From contig NZ_CP082164.1 in NCBI RefSeq assembly GCF_023101685.1, positions 4,960,001-5,024,000 of the forward strand: a DNA stretch of 64,000 bases, in the 5' to 3' direction. Of the stretch, positions 16,690 through 25,084 are shown in pieces. The notes below the pieces were generated by a model. The model searched no databases and was not told the origin of the DNA. It was given only the letters and a program-made list of their open reading frames with translations. This DNA is from Bradyrhizobium sp. 186. GTDB taxonomy: Bacteria; Pseudomonadota; Alphaproteobacteria; Rhizobiales; Xanthobacteraceae. Positions within the stretch are counted from its first letter, which is position 1. Each line of letters begins with the position of its first letter. A program made the translations under genes and the position numbers.

Positions 16690-17013
16690 TTACCAACCAC
16701 GGCTTCCAAAACTGAACCCAATGCTCGGGCCGCCGCCATAGTAGCCGCCGTATGCCGGACCGCTGTAATAGCCCGGTCCTCCATAATAGCCATAGCTGCG
16801 ACGCACATAGTAGCCGTCATCGTCGCCGTAGCTTCGATAGACGTAACGGGGACCGCGGGTGCGCCAGCAGCGTCCGTATTCATTACATACGAGACGAACC
16901 TGGTCGATCTTGGAGGCCTCCGGAGTTCCTACTGCTGCGGGGTTTAAAGCGGCCGCAGAAGCGGCAGAGGCCAAGAGCGCTGTGGCTCCAATAACGGCAA
17001 GAATTGTCTTCAT
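16690..17013 (-). CDS. Small exported Gly/Tyr-rich protein
   Basis: The 107-residue product begins with a Sec signal peptide (MKTILAVIGATALLASAASA). The mature part contains 'VRLVCNEYGRCWRTRGPRYV', then a Gly/Tyr-rich repeat region ending 'GPSIGFSFGSRGW'. This 'CNEYGRCW' pattern is common in small secreted proteins of Bradyrhizobium. ATG 17013 has GGAGG nine bases upstream. About 80-105 bases upstream on the minus strand (17119-17094), GGAAC-N17-TGTT is a weak EcfG-like promoter candidate. Molecular function unknown; periplasmic or outer-surface location inferred. Confidence 0.72.
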   Translation of the reverse strand: MKTILAVIGATALLASAASAAALNPAAVGTPEASKIDQVRLVCNEYGRCWRTRGPRYVYRSYGDDDGYYVRRSYGYYGGPGYYSGPAYGGYYGGGPSIGFSFGSRGW

Positions 17014-17572
17014 GATAACCTCCTACTCGATGATCCGCGACAGCATTGCGACGGCCAAGGGTTGTCCCCCTCAAAGCGAATCCCACGAACAATAACATTA
17101 TTGAGGAACCCGAGGTTCCAGGAGCCCGAAGTTCAGAAACAGGACTAAAATCATATCAGGACGACATCCAGTAATGGCAAATGCGAAGTGCCGCAAAATT
17201 GCTATGCCCGGTATCGGCGGCTGCTTGCCCATTACGTTGATCGTATTCTGAAAGGCGCCACGCCAAAGACTTCGAGGCAGCATCCATCCCTAGCGCGGAA
17301 GCTTGGGCCCTGATCGCCACCGTGTGGTGCTTTCTCGGCGCCTCGCAAGACCCTGATATGCCAAACACCTATTTTGGGTCGGGCTCTCAGAATGAGGGGC
17401 AGGTTGGTGGCTTCAGATTCCGGATAGCCACGAGCCTACGATCTGGCCGCACGGCGATGAACGCAAACTAAATTTCCCGTTCTGGTGTCATTCAAGTCAC
17501 GGCCCGTAAGGTTTCGACGCTTTGTCTCACAAGGAAAATTCCTCGTGGGCACGAGAACTGGAGGAGATGACA
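17014..17572. other. Intergenic stretch between two exported-protein genes
   Basis: The gap holds the two divergent promoters. Short frames (for example 17098-17283 on the minus strand) lack ribosome sites and family features. The last 15 bases hold a strong GGAGGAG site for the gene at 17573. Confidence 0.4.
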
Positions 17573-17806
17573 ATGAAAATTAAGCTAGTTGCTGCAGCGG
17601 CTTTGGTAGCGTCGTTCGCTGCTCCCGCTTTCGCAGCCGATGAGTTCCTTGTCGTGCAGGACGCCAAGACCAAAAAATGCACCGTCGTCGACAAGAAACC
17701 GACCGAGTCGTCGATGACCGTTGTGAGCCCGGCCGGCGCTGTCTACAAGACTAGAGCCGAAGCGGAAGCTGGGATGAAGACCGTCAAGGTCTGTTCCTCG
17801 CGGTAG
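17573..17806 (+). CDS. Small periplasmic protein of unknown function
   Basis: The 77-residue product has a clean signal peptide (MKIKLVAAAALVASFAAPAFA, 21 residues given in part here) and a short mature domain. That domain starts 'DEFLVVQDAKTKKCTVVDKK', has a second Cys near the end ('KTVKVCSSR') and could form one disulfide. ATG 17573 is preferred because GGAGGAG is ideally spaced; the in-frame ATG six bases earlier is too close to it. Similar short proteins recur in Bradyrhizobium genomes; the role is unknown. A terminator follows at 17889. Confidence 0.72.
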   Translation: MKIKLVAAAALVASFAAPAFAADEFLVVQDAKTKKCTVVDKKPTESSMTVVSPAGAVYKTRAEAEAGMKTVKVCSSR

Positions 17807-17888
17807 AAAAATCACCCTGGAGGAAAACATGCCGGTCCCCACTGTTGGTGGCGGTATGCACCTGATGGGCCATCTACACTGACATTTG

Positions 17889-17918
17889 GGAGCCCGCCAA
17901 TCTTGGCGGGCTTTCTGT
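17889..17918 (+). terminator. Rho-independent terminator
   Basis: The stem AGCCCGCCAA/TTGGCGGGCT (17891-17900 with 17903-17912) has a 2-base loop and is followed by TTCTGTCT. It is placed 80 bases after the small periplasmic protein gene and before the convergent copD-like gene. Confidence 0.65.
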
Positions 17919-17945
17919 CTGCCTAAGCGAGGTCGCGTCGCCCAT

Positions 17946-18875
17946 TCAGGAACCGTGAACAGCAGGGGATAGCGTTCCCAACACGCTGACGATGCCCACG
18001 ACGAAAAGACCCAGCACCAGTTCCCCGCCAGCCTGGCGACGGAGCCTTGCCAGCAAACGTTGCGACCCGGTTGCCGTTTTCGATTGCGCGATGGCCGGAA
18101 CAATCCGGAACCGGTTGGACAATGCGAGAAGCAGCATCAGGCCAAACAACCCCAATTTCGACAAGAGTAGCTGGCCGTAACTTGTATCAATCAGGTGCGG
18201 CAGAGACCCGATCAAAAACCAGCTGTTGATCGAGCCCGATGCTATGAGAACCGCCACCGCGACGTACCCCATGCCCGAGAAACGGGACAGGATGCGGACG
18301 GCTTCATCATTCGACACCTGCGCGGCCTGGTCGGGAGCCAGGAAGAGGCACAAGGGCAATAGACCGCCCAGCCAGGCGCCAGCCGCAAGCAGATGCACGG
18401 CGTCGGCCGTGACATGAATGCCCGCCGAAACGCCTTCGTGGACTTGCGTGTGCCCGACTCCGGCCAATGACGCCAACAGGATCGCTGCGAGAAAGCTCAA
18501 GAGCGCGATCGCACGACGGCTCAACGCGGCCATTCCGCGCCACCAGATCAGCGCAAGAATGAGAATCATAAGCGGAACCCGCAGCGCCCACACGAGCCCG
18601 AAGCTGGTGTCCCATAACACAGATGACAGGGTCTCGCGGTCCAGGGCATCGACAAGCGCCCCGGACATGTTTGCTGCGGTCAGAACGAACCAGGCAAGGC
18701 CGCTCAGAAGTGCGCCAAGCGCGGCCGTCGCGAGAATGGCGGGCAACGGCGCCAGGCGCTTCGATCGACCGACGTCAAGACGCGAGTACAGTACGAAGGA
18801 CGTACCACCGAACAGAATGATGGCGCACGCCAGATGGAAGAAGCGGGCGCCCGCGAGCCCCGCCTCCAGCATCAT
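17946..18875 (-). CDS. copD: CopD-family copper homeostasis membrane protein
   Basis: The 309-residue protein has about eight membrane helices and follows the CopD/PcoD family: 'FFHLACAIILFGGTSFVLYS' in helix 1 (His conserved), 'HTQVHEGVSAGIHVTADAVH', 'LLAAGAWLGGLLPL', and 'SYGQLLLSKLGLFGLMLLLA'. CopD works with periplasmic CopC in copper handling at the inner membrane. Its ATG at 18875 overlaps the TGA of copC (ATGA), so the two are coupled. It is the last gene of the His-rich protein-copC-copD set. Confidence 0.88.
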   Translation of the reverse strand: MMLEAGLAGARFFHLACAIILFGGTSFVLYSRLDVGRSKRLAPLPAILATAALGALLSGLAWFVLTAANMSGALVDALDRETLSSVLWDTSFGLVWALRVPLMILILALIWWRGMAALSRRAIALLSFLAAILLASLAGVGHTQVHEGVSAGIHVTADAVHLLAAGAWLGGLLPLCLFLAPDQAAQVSNDEAVRILSRFSGMGYVAVAVLIASGSINSWFLIGSLPHLIDTSYGQLLLSKLGLFGLMLLLALSNRFRIVPAIAQSKTATGSQRLLARLRRQAGGELVLGLFVVGIVSVLGTLSPAVHGS

Positions 18876-19237
18876 TGCGCGACCTTGAACGAAAAGTGGC
18901 CGTTTACCTTATGCGTATCGACGGAGACCGCATGCCACTCGACGTCGTAGGCTCCAGGTGGCAGCGGCTTGACGATCGGAACGACAAGTTGTCGCTTGTC
19001 CTTTGGGTCAGTGGACGGAACTGCCGTCTCGATGTGAGCTCCACCGTTGTCCTTGATGGTCAACCCCGAGAATTTCGGGATGACATTCTCGGAAAAGGTC
19101 AATCGAATCTCCTGTGGTGCCGGGACCGTGGCGCCCTGCCCGGGATTACTTGTTTGGAGGGCGGGATGGGCAAAGGCCCATCCGCTGAAGAGACTGCTCA
19201 CCAGGATCGTCAGGGCCGTCTTCGCAAACTTGCGCAT
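18872..19237 (-). CDS. copC: CopC-like periplasmic copper-binding protein
   Basis: The 121-residue product has a signal peptide (MRKFAKTALTILVSSLFSGW...) with cleavage expected before His24 ('AHPALQTSNPG'). Asp107 and His109 in 'VDTHKVNGHFSF' would complete the classic N-terminal His/Asp/His Cu(II) site. 'IRLTFSENVIPKFSGL' and 'LPPGAYDVEWHAVS' are family signatures. No Met-rich Cu(I) site is seen, so it is the Cu(II)-only type. ATG 19237 has AAGGACA upstream; the longer open frame to 19555 runs through the His-rich gene in another frame. It is coupled to copD. Confidence 0.9.
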   Translation of the reverse strand: MRKFAKTALTILVSSLFSGWAFAHPALQTSNPGQGATVPAPQEIRLTFSENVIPKFSGLTIKDNGGAHIETAVPSTDPKDKRQLVVPIVKPLPPGAYDVEWHAVSVDTHKVNGHFSFKVAQ

Positions 19238-19334
19238 CGTTTGTCCTTCTCGGTTCGTACGGTTTGGGCAGGCTTCACTTTTTATGAGCGCGATCGTCCG
19301 GTGGAAAGCGGCGCTCGCGCTTCCGGACCGTCCC

Positions 19335-19655
19335 CTAATCATCGTGACCGCCACCATACCAATCATGGTGCGCACCGCGGTGCCAGTCGTAGTGACGTCC
19401 GGCATGAGGGCCGTAATGCTGGCCATAGTGCCAGCCGTTGTAACGATCCCAGTGCCGATTGTTGTGCAAACCATAGTGCCGACCAGAGTGCCAATCGCGA
19501 TGCGCGCCCTCGTGCCAATCGTGCTCGCGGGGCTGATACCAGCGATCCTCGTCATGGGCGCTCGCGGCTTGCGTGAACGTGACGAGCAGTGCCGCTGCGG
19601 CCAGGAGTTGCATCGCCCGCGTCATTCCACTCTTTCGAGGCTTGTTCGTGTCCAT
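19335..19655 (-). CDS. Histidine-rich secreted protein upstream of copC-copD
   Basis: Three consecutive ATG codons (19661, 19658, 19655) follow GGAGG; the last has the best spacing. The 106-residue product has a signal peptide ending in 'TFTQAASAHDEDRW'. The roughly 73-residue mature part has 16 His plus many Trp/Tyr, in a degenerate repeat such as 'HDWHEGAHRDWHSGRHYGLH'. It lacks a recognised fold. Position directly upstream of copC-copD on the same strand suggests one operon and a metal-buffering role in the periplasm; this is inference from composition and context. Confidence 0.7.
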   Translation of the reverse strand: MDTNKPRKSGMTRAMQLLAAAALLVTFTQAASAHDEDRWYQPREHDWHEGAHRDWHSGRHYGLHNNRHWDRYNGWHYGQHYGPHAGRHYDWHRGAHHDWYGGGHDD

Positions 19656-20134
19656 CATCATCCTCCATGAGCTGTCGAACTCAACCGGAACCATCGACGG
19701 GCTCCCATTGAACCGACATCATGGAAGCCATGGCCTGAATAGGAGCGGAATTGCTGATTCAGCTTCGGTTCATCGACTGCTCGTGCCGATATCCCACACC
19801 GCATGAACTGGGTGGGGCTGACGCGTTCGGGAAGATCGCATTGTGGACCCCATCCAGACATCCAGAAGCCCAGCTTTCCCGTCGTGGCCCACGAGACGAA
19901 AAGCGGGCGCGCACCCGTTGGATTGCATGAGAAGCTCCCGGACCGACGAGAGCATGCAACCCGACCAGGCACGTTCATTCGCGGTAGACCCGTGGCAACA
20001 AAGCGGCAAGGCGTCCGGGGATGAATGGCGTCTGAAGCGCTCATTCCAGCAGCGTTCAGCGTGGTCCGGCTAAGAGTCCGATCACAAGGGTCCCATGATC
20101 AGCAGTACGGGGCTCCTGCTAACGGAGACGTGTC
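19656..20134. other. Intergenic stretch between two His-rich protein genes
   Basis: The region contains the divergent leaders. A minus-strand frame around 19690-19960 has protein-like composition ('LFVSWATTGKLGFWMSGW') but no start, ribosome site or recognisable family, and may be a decayed fragment. Nothing else is supported. Confidence 0.35.
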
Positions 20135-20455
20135 ATGACCGCCACTAAGATCCTCATAATGGCGACAGTGCTGTTATTGGCCACACCCATCGTGCCCGCG
20201 CTCGCACATGATGATGACGACACCGGTTACGCCAGGCATGAGGAATTCCACGACCAATTGTCCGCCGCGCATGAGCGCGCACATGAGGACGGCTTCGAGA
20301 GCCGCGCCGAGCATCGCGCCTATCACCGCGCACTCCGGGATTTGCACGGTGGGTACCATGACAACGAGTACGGCACCTCCTACCGCAGCTACTACGTCCC
20401 CGACCGCAGCTACTATTATGGAAGGCCCCGCTTTAGCGTATTCTGGGGGTGGTAA
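20135..20455 (+). CDS. Small exported His-rich protein
   Basis: The 106-residue product has a signal peptide (MTATKILIMATVLLLATPIV...) ending at 'ALAHDDDD'. A charged, His-rich helical segment ('HEEFHDQLSAAHERAHEDGF', 'ESRAEHRAYHRALRDLHGGY') follows, then a Tyr-rich tail ending 'FSVFWGW'. ATG 20135 follows CGGAGACGTGTC. The composition echoes the His-rich gene upstream of copC, so metal binding in the periplasm is plausible but not shown. The family is unrecognised. Confidence 0.68.
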   Translation: MTATKILIMATVLLLATPIVPALAHDDDDTGYARHEEFHDQLSAAHERAHEDGFESRAEHRAYHRALRDLHGGYHDNEYGTSYRSYYVPDRSYYYGRPRFSVFWGW

Positions 20456-20666
20456 CACCGGTTACACGACTATCGAGATGTCCCGAGCAATGCGCGCGGC
20501 GCTGACCTCGGGACGCGCGCGATATTGCACCCCCGGCGTCGCCGGACGCTTTCAAATCAAGGAAGGAATGCGAAATGTCTTCGCCCATACCAGCGACCGC
20601 TGGGAACGACGACTCGACGTGACGCTGCCGCCGAAGAAGTCCGTAACATCGGTGCTCGAGAAGGCC

Positions 20667-20950
20667 GACATCCCGGATTTATGAATGGACGCCTAGGTGG
20701 TGCGGCCGGCGGCCGCCGCGCCGGAGGTGTCCGCGCGCGCCGTCAGCCGCCGCGCGATCGGTGTCAGCATGTACGGCGCAAGGTGAATCGGAAACTGCGT
20801 GAGCGCGAAATAGAGCCAGGTCGTGGCAGGCAGCGCGCCCGCGGTCGCAGCCAGCATCAGCCCGAGATTGCGCTGTGACACCATCAGCCCGAGCGCGAAG
20901 GCGCGCTCGTAGCCGACGCGGCGGAACAGCAGCGTGGTGACGGCGAGCAG
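20667..20950 (-). repeat. Direct-repeat copy 2: 3' end of the intact transporter gene
   Basis: This segment is the resident counterpart of 15285-15568. It includes the stop codon of the transporter gene (20693) plus 26 bases beyond it. The two copies begin at the same sequence, GACATCCCGGATTTATGAAT, and end at GGCGAGCAG. Confidence 0.9.
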
Positions 20951-21700
20951 CGTGAAATAGACCGTGAAGGCCAGCAGCGCGATGCCGATCGTGAACACGG
21001 GCGCGGCTATGAATTCGTGCGCCACATCGCCCATGATCGCGGAGGCGAAGATCAGGAGGACGACGATGTTGAAGCCGTCGATCGGCCGCTTGTGGCGCTG
21101 GATCACCGCAGCGCCGAATATCCAGCGGATGATTGTCGCCGCGAACAGCGATGCGGCGAGGAGGCCGAGCAGCTTCAGGCCGAGCGCGAGCGGCGAGATG
21201 CTGAGCATGCCGCCGAGAAAGAGGCTTGCGAACAGCGAGGCGGTGAAGGGCACGAGTGCGGTCGAGGTTACCAGCGTGACCAGCACGAGGGTGGCGTCGA
21301 GGCCCATCAGCGCCGCGAGCGCCGGCGCGGCCATCATCGGCGAGGCCATGCCCTGGAGCATCAGCGCGAGGAACAGGCCGGGCGAGCTTGTGTCGAGCCC
21401 GGTCGCATGGGCGATCAGACCGACGATCAGCGGCACCCCGATCGTGGTCCAGATGGTGGCAGCTGCAACCAGCACCGGCCGGCGCAGATGGCCGTAGAGC
21501 GCCGCCAGATCGACGCGCATGAAGGAGATGCAGAGCAGAACGAAGATCGCTTCGGTGACGTAAGGGCGCAGCAGCGCGCCAAGCGGCGGCACCGCGACCG
21601 CGATGAACACGACCGCCGCTACCGCGCGGGTGCCCTGGCCGCCGAGCCATGCGAGCCCCCGCACGGGGACGGCAAGAGTGTTTTGAAAAATAGACAGCAT
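20693..21700 (-). CDS. Bile acid:sodium symporter-family transporter
   Basis: About 335 residues with nine to ten hydrophobic segments follow the BASS/Na+-dependent transporter pattern: 'GALLRPYVTEAIFVLLCISF', 'LALMLQGMASPMMAAPALAA' (crossover helix), 'TSTALVPFTASLFASLFLGG', and 'SQRNLGLMLAATAGALPATT'. The inner-membrane substrate is unknown. ATG 21700 is used; a TTG at 21736 overlapping the upstream esterase stop is an alternative, and neither has an ideal ribosome site. It directly follows the esterase gene (28 bases), so the two are likely cotranscribed. Its last 258 bases are duplicated at 15.3 kb. Confidence 0.78.
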   Translation of the reverse strand: MLSIFQNTLAVPVRGLAWLGGQGTRAVAAVVFIAVAVPPLGALLRPYVTEAIFVLLCISFMRVDLAALYGHLRRPVLVAAATIWTTIGVPLIVGLIAHATGLDTSSPGLFLALMLQGMASPMMAAPALAALMGLDATLVLVTLVTSTALVPFTASLFASLFLGGMLSISPLALGLKLLGLLAASLFAATIIRWIFGAAVIQRHKRPIDGFNIVVLLIFASAIMGDVAHEFIAAPVFTIGIALLAFTVYFTLLAVTTLLFRRVGYERAFALGLMVSQRNLGLMLAATAGALPATTWLYFALTQFPIHLAPYMLTPIARRLTARADTSGAAAAGRTT

Positions 21701-21728
21701 GTGAAACGGCGTCGTCAGCCGGCCCCCT

Positions 21729-22676
21729 TTAACCAAGCCCCTTCAACCACGTGCCGATCTCGCTCACCGCGACATCGGCCTGTCGCAACAATTTTCCCAT
21801 GGTGAAGAAGCCGTGGAATTGGCCGGGATAATGCTTGGTGGTGACGGGCACGCCGGCCTGCTTGAGGCGCTCTGCATACTCATCGCCTTCATCGCGCAGC
21901 GGATCGGCGCCGGCGGTCAGCACATAGGCCGGCGGCAGGCCGGCCAAGCTCGCGGCGCGCGCCGGGGAGGCGCGCCAGTCGTGGATGTCGGCGGCGCCGT
22001 TGAGATAATGGTCGCGGAACCAGCGGATCACCGAATGCGTCAGCAGCACGCTGGTCTCGGGCTCGCTGTGGGAGCCGTGCGTCATCGCAAAATCGACGGC
22101 TGGATAGATCAGCACCTGGCCCGCGAGCGCTGGTCCACCGCCGTCGCGTGCGGCGAGTGCGACGACCGCCGCGAGATTGCCGCCGGCGCTGTCGCCACCG
22201 ATTGAGAGGCGTGAGGCGTCGATGCCGAGCTCGCGCGCGTTCGCGGCAATCCATCGGGTCGCGGCGATCGCGTCATCGGCGGCGGCGGGAAACTTGTGCT
22301 CGGGCGCGAGCCGGTAATCGACCGAGATCACGATCAGCGCGCCCTCGACGGCGAGCTTGCGGCAAGCGATGTCATGGGAGTCGAGATCGCCAATCACCCA
22401 GCCGCCGCCATGGAAGAACACCAGCGCCGGCGACAAGCCGTCATGCCCGCGCAGCTCCTTGGGGACATAGAGGCGCGCCGGAATCGCGCCGTGCGGTGCC
22501 GGGATCGACAAGGGCGCGATGCGTGCCAGCTCGGGCGGCTCGGGGTTGGTGGCAAAGCGCGCCTGCGAATAATAGTCGCGCGCTTCCGCTGCGGTCAGGG
22601 TTTCGTAGGCGGGACGGCCGGCCTCCTGGAAGGCCTTGTAGACGGCGGCGGCATCGGGATCGAGCACGACGGGCAT
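21729..22676 (-). CDS. Alpha/beta hydrolase, hormone-sensitive-lipase-type esterase
   Basis: The 315-residue protein has the oxyanion-hole motif HGGG at 89-92 ('FFHGGGWVIGDLDS'), nucleophile Ser163 in 'IGGDSAGGNLA', Asp258 ('TAGADPLRDEG') and His288 ('YPGQFHGFF'), the complete triad of family IV (HSL) carboxylesterases. 'DYRLAPEHKFPAA' is also a family block. No signal peptide is present, so it is cytoplasmic; it cleaves small acyl esters in general. ATG 22676 is the natural start, although the ribosome site is weak. It lies upstream of the BASS-type transporter, suggesting uptake and hydrolysis of a common substrate. Confidence 0.9.
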   Translation of the reverse strand: MPVVLDPDAAAVYKAFQEAGRPAYETLTAAEARDYYSQARFATNPEPPELARIAPLSIPAPHGAIPARLYVPKELRGHDGLSPALVFFHGGGWVIGDLDSHDIACRKLAVEGALIVISVDYRLAPEHKFPAAADDAIAATRWIAANARELGIDASRLSIGGDSAGGNLAAVVALAARDGGGPALAGQVLIYPAVDFAMTHGSHSEPETSVLLTHSVIRWFRDHYLNGAADIHDWRASPARAASLAGLPPAYVLTAGADPLRDEGDEYAERLKQAGVPVTTKHYPGQFHGFFTMGKLLRQADVAVSEIGTWLKGLG

Positions 22677-22892
22677 GGGAAGGGGTCCTGCGGTTTCTGG
22701 TTATCGTTGGACGTCACGTTCGGGGGCGATGCCCGCCTGGGACCCGGGAGGGGCCTCCAGACTATCCCATCCGGCCGCCGGTCTGGCCAGCCGGCGACCG
22801 GCAGGGCAGGGATGCCGCCCTTCCCCCGCCGGAAAGGGCGGGTTAGCGGTAAATTCCTTTATTTTCAAAGGTTTATGGACGTTTTGTGCTAT

Positions 22893-22919
22893 GCGGTCCC
22901 GGAAACGGTCCCGGAAACG
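22893..22919. repeat. Tandem GGTCCCGGAAAC repeat
   Basis: GGTCCCGGAAAC is repeated twice head to tail. The same unit appears at the far side of the membrane-protein gene (24897-24908). Confidence 0.6.
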
Positions 22920-23172
22920 ATATATTGAAATTTAATAACAAAATCAATTGCTTATGAGGAGGTGATGTCATATAACCGTAATGGTCTATTATGTCTAACT
23001 TTACAATTTAAGGTCGTTCACTTTCGAAGCAACCTAACCCGCCGAATACGCGGTGAAGTCGCGTGCAAACCAGGGCGCGGCCGTCGAACTCATGCGGACG
23101 CCGGTAACGGACGAGAGCGAGGCCGCGATCTGAAGTGTTAGTATTAATTCGGCTCAACCTACAGGATCGCTT

Positions 23173-23217
23173 GCGGACGAGGACGAACGGTGCCCCTCGG
23201 TCCCGGAATGGCCCCGC
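23173..23217. repeat. Left flanking repeat of the low-GC membrane-protein gene
   Basis: GCGGACGAGGACGAACGGTG, then a CCCCT spacer and CGGTCCCGGAATGG, is closely similar to 24858-24905 in the same orientation. Confidence 0.6.
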
Positions 23218-23303
23218 ATTTCTGAGAAAAAGAAGACGCCATGGGTGCGGTGTTGAGCGCTATCAGATATTCGATTGGGTTGTTGTGTTTCCAAAAAGGC
23301 AAC

Positions 23304-24680
23304 CTAGCTGCGCGTTGCATCGGGAAGCGGCGATTGATCTTCAATGAATTTGAGGTCGGTCCTAGCTTTCACTACTACAACTCCGTCGCTCTGCCGCCGC
23401 AGGATTACGAAGTTGTTCGTAATCGCAAGAATTTTCCACGTGGGTTCATCAAAAACCACCTCGCTAAATTGAATTGTGCGGTGACGCGCGCTGGAAGATG
23501 AGTGCGTGATCCGCTGTATCTCGTTGATCGTTCCCACAAACGTAGTCGCGGCCGAGACAAGGACAACGGTCAACAATACGCCTGCCTTGAGGGGGTCCTT
23601 GAAAAAACGGAGGCTTACACTCCAAAGTAACATCGAGATCACGTATGACAGCGCAACCGCAAGTGAGATCGTATCAACCCAGTGAGATTGCACAGCGACC
23701 ACAACGAGCGCGGCAATTGCGCTAACGCCTGTAAAGTGCAAAGTCCATCTCTCGGCGCGGCCGCTCCATGATCGCTGATAAAAGTCAGGGGCCTGTAGTG
23801 AAACTGCTGTGGCCGTAGCTACCCTATAAAATGCCAACATCGCCGCAAGGACCGCAGCGATCAGATATCCATAGATTTCGCCCAGACCGCTAGCGATATA
23901 GTCGGTTGTGCTGAAATATCTGGCGAATGGGATGTCGAAATACCATCCAAAGAAAGCGACGCGCCCGAACCCCAGCAACAAGAGAAGTGCGCCGGAGATC
24001 GCAATGAAGGAGGTGATATCCGAAAGCGCAAAGTCGATTTTGAAGTAATTCTTGATCGCGATTTCGCGTCTCAAGGACTGCAGCTTCTTCGCGAGGAGCG
24101 ACGCGAGGCGTCGCGCACGATGTGGCTTGTCCTTCAATTCGGGCGGGAGACGGTCGAAGCTGACCTTCGACTTCCATTCGTCGCGACTTACCGGCTCTTT
24201 GACGAGTTGTTGAAGTGCCGCGATCTCAGAGGTCGCCACATACGCAATGTAATTCTGCAAATTCTCGTAATAGCGAATGATTTTAGCCAAGCGGTGCTTG
24301 CGTACGAAATTGAAATGCTTTCTCGCATCAGGGACGTCCGTCTGCGCGCGGTACCAAGCAACGAGGTGCCAGCCTAATATTTTCTGCTCGAAAGATGTGA
24401 AGCTAGCCCGCGACGTGGATGATCGCATCAAATAGTACGCTATCGCGGCGTCGGCATCCTTGTAAGATCGTGACGCACTATCCAAGGGTCCTTCCGAAAT
24501 TTTGGACCAAACCTCGAGTAGGCATGCCATATGGCAGTTTACGGACAGACGGATGAAGTAACGGGATCGCCGGCGCATTGCGAAAAGCAGTAGCTGGAAC
24601 AGCATTCCGCCAATTGCGTGCATCAGGCGGCCCAATCCCCTGTCCGAGCGTTCCTTTTGCGGTAGTTGTTCTTGGCTCAT
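23304..24680 (-). CDS. Unrecognised membrane protein, lower GC than its surroundings
   Basis: The 458-residue protein has a mostly helical, basic N-terminal half (about 1-205; 'KILGWHLVAWYRAQTDVPDA', 'KHRLAKIIRYYENLQNYIAY'). About five membrane helices follow (near 215-240, 268-285, 310-327, 335-357 and 362-382), then a short beta-rich soluble tail ('TWKILAITNNFVILRRQSDG'). No enzyme motif, signal peptide or known domain is recognised. Codon use and base composition are clearly less GC-rich than in the flanking genes. The gene stands alone between repeats of one family. Horizontal acquisition is likely. The start at ATG 24680 has no strong ribosome site. Confidence 0.7.
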   Translation of the reverse strand: MSQEQLPQKERSDRGLGRLMHAIGGMLFQLLLFAMRRRSRYFIRLSVNCHMACLLEVWSKISEGPLDSASRSYKDADAAIAYYLMRSSTSRASFTSFEQKILGWHLVAWYRAQTDVPDARKHFNFVRKHRLAKIIRYYENLQNYIAYVATSEIAALQQLVKEPVSRDEWKSKVSFDRLPPELKDKPHRARRLASLLAKKLQSLRREIAIKNYFKIDFALSDITSFIAISGALLLLLGFGRVAFFGWYFDIPFARYFSTTDYIASGLGEIYGYLIAAVLAAMLAFYRVATATAVSLQAPDFYQRSWSGRAERWTLHFTGVSAIAALVVVAVQSHWVDTISLAVALSYVISMLLWSVSLRFFKDPLKAGVLLTVVLVSAATTFVGTINEIQRITHSSSSARHRTIQFSEVVFDEPTWKILAITNNFVILRRQSDGVVVVKARTDLKFIEDQSPLPDATRS

Positions 24681-25084
24681 CGAGGGTAGTCGCGCTCCGC
24701 CTCCTCAGGTCGCCGTGTGGGTGATTGACATGAGCGACCAATGCGAAGCCCCAGGTGCTGAACCCGCCAACGTCAATCTATGTCTCTTCAACCGCAAGCT
24801 GTGAATAGTAAGGTTGTTCGGCTCCACAGAAATCAGGATAATCCCGCTCTCCTGTTCGCGAGACGAGAACGAACAGTGACCGCGCGGTCCCGGATTGGTC
24901 CCGGAAACCCATGGTCAAGACCGGTTATGGATGGTCAAAGGTGGCTCAATGTCGCTTGAAATCGCAGCACTTTTGCCCGACAACACACGCCCGCCGTATT
25001 CGCCGTGTTAACCGGATGGCCTGCGAGCGGCGGTACCCTTGTAGAATGTCCGACAAGCCCGATTCGCTGTTGAAGCCGCGCGAG
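24681..25084. other. Intergenic stretch before the DUF2155 gene
   Basis: It holds the leader of the membrane-protein gene, the right flanking repeat (24858-24908) and the leader of the DUF2155 gene. No other gene is supported; the open frame from 24911 is only an upstream extension of the DUF2155 frame. Confidence 0.45.
24858..24908. repeat. Right flanking repeat of the low-GC membrane-protein gene
   Basis: GCGAGACGAGAACGAACAGT, then GACCGCG and CGGTCCCGGATTGGTCCCGGAAAC (quoted in parts), resembles both the 23173 repeat and, at its end, the 22893 unit. Confidence 0.6.

Larger units (their letters stand above)
22677..23303. other. AT-richer intergenic stretch with GGTCCCGGA repeats
   Basis: Over 600 bases lack a supported gene. 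An inverted repeat (CCGCCCTT/AAGGGCGG, near 22811-22836) is followed by AT-rich DNA (22850-23010). Two GGTCCCGGAAAC units lie at 22895-22919, and a longer related repeat at 23173-23217. A 57-codon frame from ATG 22965 sits too close to the GAGGAGGTG before it and looks accidental. Confidence 0.5.

Noticed and set aside
15285..20950. Interpretation of the 284-bp repeats as IS ends or target-site duplications
   Set aside because: They are far too long, contain the coding end of a resident gene, and no transposase lies between them.
22965..23138. 57-codon frame directly after GAGGAGGTG
   Set aside because: The SD-like sequence touches the ATG, leaving no spacing, and the product is basic low-complexity without a family; probably chance.
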